Source: Caenorhabditis elegans | Lineage: Eukaryota; Nematoda; Chromadorea; Rhabditida; Rhabditidae | DNA length: 64,000 nucleotides | NCBI RefSeq assembly: GCF_000002985.6 | Contig: NC_003283.11 | Location: 248,001-312,000, forward strand | Direction: 5' to 3' | Shown: piece after piece, positions 1 through 10,079 of the stretch | How positions within the stretch are numbered: position 1 is the stretch's first letter | Layout of the letters: each line of letters begins with the position of its first letter | Made by a program: the position numbers and the translations under genes | Notes under the pieces: model-generated | What the model was told of the DNA's origin: nothing | Seen by the model: only the letters and a program-made list of their open reading frames with translations | The model's database searches: none

Positions 1-3000
1 CCGGATGAATAATCCTGAATAACCAAAACCACAAAAACCATGGATCCCAGTGACAATACCCACATAATTCGATCAACCCACTGCAAAAATTTGAGCTCTT
101 ACGAAAATTTTTTACTTTAATGTTACCAACCGGATTAATGTTGATCTTCGGAACTTTTCTCATAAAATACCCCAGTACCAGGCCCATAATGTAGATTTGA
201 CACCGGATCAGTGGATTGTAATAGTTCCAGACATCATATCTTCTGGAAAATATTTATTTTACAATTTTTGAAAAAAAAGGTTATAAATATCCCAACCAAC
301 TACCTTTCATTCTCATTGTATCTTGGATCCTTGGGTCCTAGCGGGTAATCTGTCGGTGGGAAATACCAAAAGAAAATTTGATAAGCGTTGAAGGCAGTAG
401 ATGCTACAAGTGCTACCACTGAAGCGAACAATCCGAAAACTGCGCCGCCAATTGCAAAACTCAGAAGAAGTATCGGGCTCATAAGGTAGAGCTGAAGATC
501 CGTTGCCAAGTACCAGGAAATTACGTAGCACTGAAGTTAAATTGTCCCAATTTTTTCAACTCTGTTCAACTCTTCAACTCCATGGCTGGTCTTTATAAAT
601 TATTTTCCCGACTTCGAGATTTCCTGATTTTTCATGACTTTTTCCATTTTTTTGGATTTGTAGGAAAATCTGGGAATTTATCTTTTTTTTAACCCCCATC
701 CCCTGCCCCGTCCAAGCTTAAGCCTAAGGCTAAGTCTAAGCCTAAGCCCAAGCCTAAGCCTGAGCCTGAGCCTAAAAAAACCGGAAAATCCTAAGCCTCA
801 ATAGCGTCAGGAGCGAGCTAACGCACGCCAACCTAGGCCTAAGCCTAAGCCTAGCCCAAGCCTAATCCTAAGCCTAATCTTGAACCTAAGCCTAGGCTTA
901 AGGCTTACTCACAATATTTTTGGTATCAACAATATTTTCAATGTATAAAAGGTTAAGCCAATAGTTCTGTTGACACGTGTCATCTTGAATAGCTGGAGAC
1001 ATAAAAGCTGGCATATCCCTCAACATCCGAATGTAGACGAATGTAACAAAGAGTATGGCTATGTAGTACGCGGGGCTCAGACGAGCAATTCGATGCACAT
1101 AAAACATCATCCATCCGCCTGGCGAAATCAGGGCTTTTCGTTGTTTCTGAAGCTGTTTGAACCATAGAAACGAGAGAAGAAATGCCGAAATGAAGAAGAA
1201 TGTGTCGACGGCAAAGTAGGCATTCACTAGAAGTGCTCCCATGTAGGTTTTGGTAAAGTCGAGGAGATCCACTGGGTTGGCTGAAAACATTAGAACTTAG
1301 ATGTCAGCTACCTAGATTGACGCCTAAATTTCTGCCTACGTGCCTACATCACGCCAATTGCCATGTAGGCTTAGGACGCCTGCTTTGTAGGCATGCAGGC
1401 AGGTAGTGATGAATAAAGTATTAGCTTCCTTTATACGTCGGCTGCTTGCATCGCCTCAAGAAAACCGACCAATTAGCGATGCCCACAGGGCGGGACTAAG
1501 ATTGCTGATTGGCTACACGTGTGTCGTGAATTGAGTCTAGAGAACCAACCAATCAGGGAAATTCAAAGGGCGTGGCTAGCATCGTTGATTGGTTCATTTT
1601 CGCGCCTCTCAAGCCTCGCGTATTACTTCGAAAGAGCCCACTAACCAGCGATGCCCGAGGGGCGTGGCTAAGATCGCTGATTGACTACATGTTCCTAACG
1701 CTTTTAGCATTACGTCAAGGAACCGACCAATCAGCAAAGTCTTAATAAGATACGTGTTGAGGATTTCACTGAAACAACTCGCAAGACGATGATAGTCTAT
1801 GTGAGTCGTGAGCCGTACCAAAAATAAGCAGCCGACAAAATACGGACCGCCTTTTTCAGAACTCACTACAAATGAGTATAAGCATCGCGGCACAATGTCC
1901 CAGAATCACCCAAACTGTTGAAATTGTCCGAATGCAGTTGAGAGATGTTACTTGACCTTCCTAAAACTATACACTTTAAGCTTTAACAATTTGAACCTTT
2001 GCACCTTATTGCACTGCTTCATTTTGAATATCTCCTTGACATTTCGATAGAGCGAGAATGCCATGAAAATCTTCCACCCCACATTTGAACTGCCCTCCAT
2101 TCTCTCGTAGTCGATTTTTGATCTCCGATTTTGGAAGTAATAGTCTACAGTGCAAGACACAATAGACGTGGCGATGATTGATAAGATAAGGGTGCTGAAA
2201 ATAAAATTTTAAAAGCAGCCGACACCTTGCGAGTTCCTTACACAACAACATAGGTTCCAAAGGTGAAACCTGGCGTTCTTCCGTTCACATTTCGCACACT
2301 GCACACCGGTGAGAGCTCTTTGGTGGCTCCGAGAGCTGGAAAAGACGCAAATTTCTCAGCTTCATTTTCAATCTGAAAACCTATGTACCTTCTCGAAAAT
2401 AGTCCGTCAAGTCCTCATTCCTACAAGACCACGGAAGGCAAATGTCAACGCCGATTTGTGGAAGTTGGCACGAGTCGTTGAACGAGTTGGGGCGCATTTT
2501 GATGTCGAATAGGATTCTGAAATATCTCAATGAGCCAATCAGCAATGTTGGCCACGCCCTGCGAAATTCTCTGATTGGTCGGTTCTTTTGGTGCAATGCG
2601 GAAAGCTTGAGAGTTGCTTATTTAAGCCTGCTATCGTGCCAGCTCCAGCCAATTAGAGGTGCTCCGAACCTTGCTGATTGGTCGTCTTGAGATACGTGAA
2701 AATTAGCAGCCGACATATACAAGGACCGCGATTACTAATACAAACGAAACCGACAATTTCTTCAAATCTGGCTGCATGTCAGCCGACAAAGGACCAATCA
2801 GCGATGTCTGAAAGGCGTGGCTAACATCGCTGATTGGCTGCGGATCACATTATGCAAACACTTGCAGAATAAACTTAAAAGCAACCGACAAAATATTAGG
2901 CCCGCGACTACGAGCCATTATGAGCACATCTCCAGTTTCCAGGGACGTTTACCTGTAATAATCCCCACGTATTGTTCGGTTCAAGCTTGTAGAGTGCATG

Positions 3001-3705
3001 CTAACCGACTTGCATTCGGTGAATGCTCCGGCGCTGAGAATGTGGCCACGGGCAATGCCTGAGCCAATTTTTCCGGCGGCATCCATCACTGAAACCTTTT
3101 CTTTTTTTTAAATTTTAATTATTTTCTTAACTCACTAGGAATCAAATACCTCGTCTTTTCCACATCTGTCATTGTAGATGGGGCCGCTGTAGTCTGATGC
3201 TTCACGTGACGTGCCACGTCAATCATACCGTAACCCAAAAAAGCCAATTCCTCGTGGCATTCTTCGGAGATGGTGTACTTCGAGAATGAATGAATGCCGA
3301 GTGCAGCAATTAGGTCACTAGTCTTGTATTTTTCCTGTAAATTTTCAACTGCCTACATGCCTGCCTACCGCTTAATTTCCTCATTTTGACGTCAATTTTG
3401 GTCATTAGTTTTGGTCAAAAACCGGCCGCCGGACGTCCGAATTCGTCCGATTCGCCTGCCCTACTATACTGCGGCCGACGCTGCGCAGGTCCGCGCGTCG
3501 CTATAGCTACGTTATACGCAGAGCGCGTCACGCCTGTAGGCAGGCGTAAGAGAAAGGCTTGACTCACCAGCTGCTCCATGACCTCCCTCGGATGAGCCAT
3601 AAGCTCACCCAGCAGAGCCATCGCCTTATTCGGATCAAATTCCAATCCATTGCTTGGCACAATGCCAAGTGAAATCACAACGAATAAAACTAAAAGCTCA
3701 ACCAT
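1..3705 (-). CDS. NRF-6-like membrane acyltransferase, partial (3' end beyond window start)
   Basis: Exons in transcription order: 3705-3568, 3334-3136, 3088-2953, 2516-2389, 2335-2242, 2194-2005, 1960-1867, 1280-913, 530-304, 242-131, 80-<1. All phases join, giving about 588 residues before the window edge. The start is the ATG at 3705, which opens a signal peptide; the longer frame upstream has only TTG. The N-terminal NRF domain shows conserved cysteines (C72 in SEECHEEL) and a DAAGKIGSG stretch near residue 115. A membrane segment near 240 leads into an acyltransferase-3 domain, with LNCIRT then WVILGH (H317) and VDTFFFIS. Family members (C. elegans NRF-6, NDG-4) are multipass proteins linked to lipid and drug transport in intestine and hypodermis. 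Two introns are only 44 and 50 bp; the donor at 130 (GTTGGT) is weak. Which paralogue this is cannot be told from the sequence. Confidence 0.9.
716..906. repeat. Interstitial telomere-like repeats
   Basis: Two clusters of degenerate GCCTAA hexamers (about 716-776 and 832-906), the complement of the nematode telomere repeat TTAGGC. They are separated by unrelated sequence and lie in the intron between the exons at 913-1280 and 304-530 of the acyltransferase gene. Several units are mutated (AAGTCT, GAGCCT), so the array is old. Confidence 0.8.
1462..1790. repeat. Cluster of CCAATCAGC / GCTGATTGG short foldbacks
   Basis: About four units, each beginning near ACCAATCAGCGATG and closing about 40-50 bp later with ATCGCTGATTGG, spaced 80-100 bp apart inside an intron of the acyltransferase gene. 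The sequence between the arms is also shared (GGCGTGGCTA). The same unit recurs at 2528-2845 and 37300-37590. Confidence 0.75.
2528..2900. repeat. Second CCAATCAGC foldback cluster plus GCAGCCGACA motifs
   Basis: Fills most of the intron between the exons at 2953-3088 and 2389-2516. It carries CCAATCAGCAATG...GCTGATTGG units and copies of GCAGCCGACA near 2708, 2778 and 2882 (the last mutated). The same decamer occurs near 1437 (as complement), 1828, 2216, 4213, 33046 and 33098, which marks it as part of a dispersed element. Confidence 0.7.
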
Positions 3706-4363
3706 TGGAAAGTAGCTCAATATGAGCCAAAAAGAGCCCGAAAAATAGAAATGTCTATTCAAGTTTGAAACTTAAAAACACCCTACTTGTTTTTACTTTT
3801 TTTTATCAGCTTATCAGTAAAGATAGTGAATTTTGAACGTGAAAAACACGGGAGACACTCTTTTTTCAGTTGTGGGGCTAGAGTTCATCTTTGAGAGTGA
3901 CATAAAAAGGTGTAAAGTAGAAGTTGGGCTTCTATTAGAGGCAGGCGCGGTTTCAGGGCCTGCCTCCAAATTGCCCGCCTCACGCCGGCCTCTCGCCTTA
4001 TTTATGCACTATGGCGATAAGTTAAAGACGTGGTGTTTACACCACATATGTAGTGCGAAAGACGGTTCTTTCGATGCGGCCGACAATTTTCGGGTTCGGA
4101 CTATACAGGAGGAGAGGCTCGCGGCTCGTGGCACGCGTTTTTGCGCCTGCATGAAGCTTTAGCGTAAAAAACTAAGTAAAATTGTCCCAGAAAGTGTTGT
4201 GTTCACAAAATAAGTAAAATGAGCAGCCGACATAGATTGAGGATCACAGAGAGCTAGCCTCGATCTCTGTCGGCTGCTCAAGCAGCTGCTCGATAGCGGG
4301 CGATCATGATTACTGTAACCTGGGCTATTTCAGAACAATTTTATAACTCATTTCAATAAAAAT
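3706..4363. other. Intergenic segment with a small palindrome
   Basis: Lies between the start of the acyltransferase gene and the stop of the Str gene. It contains a GC-rich piece with paired GCAGGCG / CGCCTGC blocks (about 3940-4000) and a palindrome at 4212-4279 with GAGCAGCCGACA arms. No convincing ORF. The left part should hold the acyltransferase promoter. Confidence 0.6.
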
Positions 4364-6691
4364 TTATACAGAAATATGGCTTGATGTATGTTTTGCCGGA
4401 CGTGAAGAAGACATCATTGATGGGAGCACGCGTCGCCAGCCTACAACCTCAATTATAACAAAACTATTATGAAAACTCGGAGAACTCACAAAATACCGCA
4501 TCCCGAAAGTCTCGAATCATGAAAATTGCGACTGCAGCGTCGAGTCCCGGATAGAGCCCGGCGTACAAACTTGGTATATTTGCAATTGCTGGAGGAATTT
4601 GAATAGAAAAAATCGGTAGTACTATTACAGTTCCAACGGGGGCGAACATTGTGCAAATCGGGATAAGTGTCTGAAATATACATATGTTTAGAGACTTTGG
4701 CTCGGGCTCACGATACCTGTACGACCAATGTCTTGAACAGCTGATCATTAAGCTCCTTGGTCCGTTTGCTCATTTTCTTCCTATCTTTCCCCATACACCA
4801 ATAAGTTTTCAAACCACATATGATTATAGTACCAATACAAGATGCCTGGAACAAATTGAAAATTTTCGGATTTTTGTTTAAGAATTAAACCAACAAACCA
4901 TAATTAAAAGATTTATAGAGCACCCAAGAAAATCCAACCAATTTATTATCAAATTCCCGAAAATGTCAGTGTACTGAAAAATAAGTATATCTCGGTTTAT
5001 TTTAAAGTTAGCAATACATAGTCAACTACAAAAATTGAGATAATAAAATAAGGAATATTTTGTTAGTTTCACATTTTTATATAGGACAGATGACAATTGA
5101 GTTATCAGTTGTGAAAGTTGAATGCAAACTTACATAATACAGATAGCCAATGTAGCCAACTTTTGAAAAATCTTCATTATATTTTTCCAGAATATCTTTT
5201 TTAACAAAATCGGTTTTAAAATCAGCTGGCCCACACAAAAATCCATTAGTTAAATACCAAATTGTAGACAAGACTATTGGAAAAATGTAGATTTTCAGCA
5301 ATCTCCAACCATCGACATAGTGTAGGTAATGGGGGCTGGAATTCGAATTGCTAAATGTTGTGATGTAGTTTGAGTATGTAGTTTGTAGTTTGTAATATGT
5401 AGTTTGTAGTTTGTAGTTTGTAGTTTGTAGTTTGTAGCTTTTAGTTTGAAGTTTATACTTCATAGGTTGTAGTTTCTATTTTTTATTGTTCGCGATTGAA
5501 ATATTATGCTCAATGAGGCAATAAGATCATATCGCAAATTATCCATAAAGGCTCTCTACTTTGTAGATTTTGCAGTTTGTAGTATATAATTAGAAGTTAA
5601 TTTTGAAAAATCCCACCTGCACACTGCAAAATATCTGAATGCAAAATGAGTAGCAAGCAGAGAAATACAAAGAGAAAAACTGGCACAATAAATTGCTGCG
5701 AGCTGATTTGAAATTGTTGTTTCATGTTTCAAAAAGCTATCAACATAAAGAAAAACACTTGCGTCATGAACGTGAATTATCTGAAAATTTCGGAAATTGA
5801 CTATGACTATTTATTTTGTATACAAGTTTTAATATCCTTATCCTTAAGCTTCCTTATGGTTTGGTGTTTGAGCTATGATTTTAATTATTTTTTTTATTTG
5901 ATTAGGCTTTGATTGAATGATTGAAAAATATTTATTTATTCATATTGTGACACTGTTCTATGACTTTTCATTGGTATTTTTTTCAGTATATTTTCCGAGA
6001 AAGCAAATTTGCAATTATTTTATTTTCAGAGCAAAATGAATTACGAAAAAAAAATTCAAAAAAAATTCTAGAAAAGTCTATTTATTTAAATTAAAATAAA
6101 TTTTGAAAAATTAACTTTTGAATTTCATGCTATGCATAAATTGTTTTAAAATTTAAAATTTCATTTTTCAAAAAAATTCTTGAAAATTTGGAAAATATCC
6201 CAAAAGTTTAAATTTGCCGCCAAAATGCTTGAAAAAACTTAAATCTAAATTTGCCACTATAATTTATGGGAAATATTATATTTAAAAAATTTTTCAAAGA
6301 TTAAACTGGAAATGTTTTAATTTAATTTTACCGGTTGTTTTTTGAAGCATTGATCATAGAAGTTCCAGCCAAAAAATTTTATTTGAAAAATTAACTTTAA
6401 AAAATATTAAAACTCGAAAAATTTCAATTTTCAGCCGAGAAATTCTTGGAATAATCTTTGAATTACCACCAATTTTTTATTTAAAAAAATTCAAATTCCC
6501 ACGCTCACCGGTTGCGTCAAAATTTCCACCAACGCGTAGATCAACGAGTAGACAGCATATGATATCATCAAATATTTATAAGACCCAAATCTAGTCGATG
6601 CTTTTGTAAAAATTAGATAAAGCAGGAGAATGTTCAAAATTTCTGTGAGGATAAATCCGAAAAATTGAGATATTTTAAAGAAAACTTGCAT
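4364..6691 (-). CDS. Str-family seven-transmembrane chemoreceptor
   Basis: Seven exons: 6691-6509, 5780-5617, 5335-5134, 4973-4899, 4845-4717, 4670-4490, 4440-4364. All join in frame to 336 residues, the usual length for nematode Str receptors. TM1-2 carry FKISQFFGF, then FGSYKYLMISYAVYS. TM3 ends FAFRYFAVC. The TM5-6 linker has KRTKELNDQLFKTLVVQ leading into TLIP. TM7 ends in YPGLDAAVAIFMIRDFRDAVF, matching the Str pattern of a P-x-x-D motif followed by a short cytoplasmic tail. The only ATG in frame ahead of TM1 is at 6691. Str proteins sit in sensory cilia and detect odorants; the ligand is unknown. No stop or frameshift is visible, so this looks like an intact gene, not one of the many Str pseudogenes. 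Confidence 0.92.
5346..5470. repeat. GTAGTTT heptamer microsatellite
   Basis: A run of imperfect 7-bp GTAGTTT units in the intron between the second and third exons of the Str gene. An open frame across it is pure repeat translation. Confidence 0.85.
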
Positions 6692-6850
6692 TTTTGCGTT
6701 TTTTGCTTTGTTTTGCTTTGAGACTCTGATCTTGGTTAAATAGGTTTTTGGAGAGAGCACCTGTAAGTTTATTGTTATTGAATGGGTAATATGATTTTAT
6801 TTCTCCGAACTTTTGTTATTTTGTGGCAAAAGCACGATTCAGAGAACATA

Positions 6851-6856
6851 TTTATT
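6851..6856 (-). terminator. Poly(A) signal AATAAA for the nuclear receptor gene
   Basis: AATAAA on the minus strand about 120 nt past the nuclear receptor stop codon, a usual 3' UTR length in worms. Confidence 0.5.
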
Positions 6857-6976
6857 TGTAACAAAAACAGTAAGAAAAAAACTTAAAGCCAACAAATTAT
6901 ACCCATCAAAAATCCTGTAGGCCTGCCTGCCTTCAAGGCTACCTACGCCTAGGCTTTACCCATAAAAGATCCAGCT

Positions 6977-9900
6977 CTAACATGTTAACATAATATCATC
7001 AAACAACGCTAGCTTTACATGTTTCGGACGGTACAACGTAATATAAACGTTAACATCTCTCTGGTCCTTCTGCTGTCGTTCCAGAACATCAATAACATTA
7101 AGAATTTCAGCAAAACGCCCGGGTCCCGCAGCGCCGTGATGCGTCATTGTGTAGTTGAGAAGGGCTACCGTGTACTTGGCCCGTTCTGTAGAAAGTATGT
7201 TTCGGCCGGAAGCTGAGATGTCGGGAGCTGCTGAAAAATATTTTTTAGAGATGCGGGAAAGTTGGGTAAAAGTGCAAAAGTTGGGTGAAATTTAGGCAAA
7301 AGTTGGGCAAAAGTTGAATTAAAGTTAGGCAAAAATTGATCAATTCTGGAAAAGGTTGGAAAACGGTTCTCCAAAAGTTGGACTATGGTGGGCAAAAATT
7401 TGCAAAATTGGTGCAAAGGTAGGTAAAAGTATGCAAAAATTGCAAAAGTTTCCCAAAAGTTTGTCGAAAGTCTGGCAAACGTTTTTAAAAAACTGAACAA
7501 AGTGGGCAAAAAATTGGCCGAATTTGGCAAAAGTAGGCGAAATTCGGGCAAAAGTTGGGCAAAAATGGTGAAAAGAAAGTTGACGAAATGCGGCAATAGT
7601 TTGCCAAAGTAGGCCAAAGTTGACGAAAATTTGGTTTAGCCTGTACCAAATTTTGCCCAACTATTTCCAGCTGTCGCCTATTTTTTGCTCAACATTTATT
7701 TAACTTTTGCTCAACTTTTGAAAAACGTTTTTTTCCTACTTTTTTCTAACTTTGTCCATACCTTTGCCCATATTTTGAGCAATTTTTTAGGCAGTTAGGC
7801 AGGTAAACAAAACAGCCGTACCTGAATTGCACAACAAAATAGCTCTAAGAAAAAGATATTCAACTTTTGTACACGCCAGGCGGATCAGAGTTTTAATTGC
7901 TCGCATCATGATATCACTTGACAAATTATCCATATACTCTTTGGGAATCCTGAAAAAAAATAATCAAGAGGTTTCTAAACTTTCAAATGTTAAAACCACT
8001 TTGGCGGGGGTACGAAGGTTTGCCCATCTGCTCTGATAAATTTATCGGTCTTGTTTTCCACCGAAAAATAGGCCCGCATAAGATTCGATACCATTAGACT
8101 GGTGTCTCGGCATAGAAAAAACTGAAAAAATAATTTATTGACTTTCAATAATAATAAAAAAATTTTTTTACCCTATCATTCTCTGAAAGTTTCTTGAAAA
8201 AATCAAATGTCTTCGCCATTTCCACCACTGTGAGTAGATCATAACTAAACCACTTCTTTACATTTGGCGGTAAAATTCTTGGCGATCCGGGATTAGGATT
8301 TGGTTTTCTGGATGCTTCTATCGTCTCCGGGCTCAGCGGCCAACCGGGCATTGGCTGAAATTGTTAAGTGTTGTTAAGATACACAAGTGCCCATTTGCCT
8401 ACTAGGAAGGCCGATTTTCCGATATTTCATACAAACTAATTTGATTTTTTGTAGAATAGCTTGAAATTTTGAGTTTTTGATTGTACGTTTTTTTTTCAAT
8501 TTTTGGTTTATTGATTTTTCGTTTTCCCGGTATTTCGAATATTTTTTCTCTCTTGACTAGAGCTGAAATTGTTATTTGTATTCATTTTTAGATAACCTCC
8601 TAGCTTGAAAAAAACTCACCCCTAATCGATCGCCGAGTCCAATAATTGAAACTTCATTTTTAATAGCCTGCTTCAAAGTAGGAAAGCTCATTGGATTATA
8701 AGTACAATCCCGAAATGTTGTAATTTTCAAATCGAGATGCATTAGGTGATTGATGAGATCTGTTACTTGAGCTTCAATCGACTTTGGAGGCTCTTTTATC
8801 TGAAAATTTGATTTTTTACATCATTATATTGACAATTTATTGGCAATTTGACAACTTGGCAAAAACTAACCCTTGGCAGAACAACTATTTCCTTTCCAAA
8901 CTCCGAGCTATTTTCTTCGAGCGGTTGATTTTCACTATGTTTTCGGAGTTCAGATTGGATTCCAAGAGCGTTCATACCGGCTTCTAAGCATCTTTTGTAC
9001 CGGCATGCTCGACATTTTGGAACTGGGTCTGAATTAGGTTTAGTTTTCATTTTTAGAGATTAATTGTTTTTTCATAAAAGGAAAAGTTTTGGAAAAAAGA
9101 AAAAAAATTAAATTAAAAAATAGAATAGCATATAAAAATTATTTTTCTTTTCAAGAATTTTTAAAGTAATTTATTTGAAGATTATTATAAATTTTAATGT
9201 TTATAAATTTTCGACCATACAGAAAATAAAAAACTCTTATTTTTTGAAATTTTATTGATTTTTCCAAGAGTGTGCTAAAATTTTGTTTTACTTTTTTTGA
9301 GGAATGCAATTTTTGCATCACTTTCCATGCAAATGAAACAAAATTTAAACAACATTTTTTTTTGAAATAAGAAAATCAATTATTCGAATTTTAAACTTGA
9401 ATTGTTCGTTTTCAAACTTGGAAAAATTAATTTTTCAATGAAAACATTATCAAGTGCACAATTTTTCTATTTTTCGAACTTTCGGAAAATCACTAAAAAT
9501 TTAATTCATTTTTTTTTTCGAATTTTCTCTTTTAATTTTCTATTTTCTTCGATTGTCAGTTTTCAAAAAAAAAGTTCGCTTTTTCAGATTTTTTTTCTGT
9601 ATTTTCTTTCAAATAAAAATTAAAACTCACCACCGGGTCCAAAATTTGTATAACATGCATTACCAGCAGAACATCTGTATTTTAGTTTTTCTATAGTCAC
9701 TCTTCGAAAAAACGATTTGCATCCGTTACAAGAAGCCACCTAAAAAATTTTGAAATTTCAAGATGGACTACTTTTGTACACAACTCACATCATAATGATG
9801 TCCAGTAGCCTTTCCATAACAAACTTGACACGCACTTGGCACAAATTGATAGGGTTTTCCAGATTTTCTCAGGGATTTGGTTTTTGGAGGCTTCTGCTCA

Positions 9901-9980
9901 ATGAAGCTTTCCAGAGCGGGGCTTGATGTTGCTGAAGCGGAACTACAGCTTGGCAGCTCTACCTGGTCGTACTCCAACAT
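6977..9980 (-). CDS. Nuclear hormone receptor (NHR family)
   Basis: Eight exons: 9980-9789, 9739-9631, 9028-8871, 8799-8620, 8354-8172, 8121-8000, 7949-7822, 7230-6977; 441 residues. The DNA-binding domain spans about 51-119: CQVCYGKATGHHYD, P-box CNGCKSFFRR, then a second finger ending CRACRYKRCLEAGMN. A hinge rich in E and S follows, then a helical ligand-binding domain from about 190, with the NHR-type stretch VEYLFLRAILLCN. The P-box is the nematode-type divergent form seen in the expanded supplementary NHR group. The start ATG lies 5 nt after a TTTGCAG acceptor, consistent with trans-splicing. The exon at 8000-8121 uses a weak donor (GTGGTT) but the phase requires it. Specific paralogue and ligand are not recognisable. 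Confidence 0.92.
7236..7660. repeat. Degenerate TTGGGCAAAAGTT minisatellite in an NHR intron
   Basis: Short repeats of GGGCAAAAGTT type fill the intron between 7231 and 7821. The open frames found here translate the repeat (FAQLLPNF-like) and are not genes. Confidence 0.7.
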
Positions 9981-10079
9981 TGGTTCTGCAAATAAAGTAT
10001 TTGAAGATGGGATTTTTTGGCTATTATCTACTATGAATACTATTATATGCGATAAATTTTTCTTACAGTTATGTTTTTA

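Noticed and set aside
3415..3762. Longer N-terminus of the acyltransferase ORF beginning upstream of 3705
   Set aside because: The upstream codon is TTG; the ATG at 3705 gives a clean signal peptide.
7165..7660. 150- and 106-residue minus ORFs rich in F, L and P
   Set aside because: They translate GGGCAAAAGTT repeats inside an intron and, at the right end, the antisense phase of a real NHR exon.
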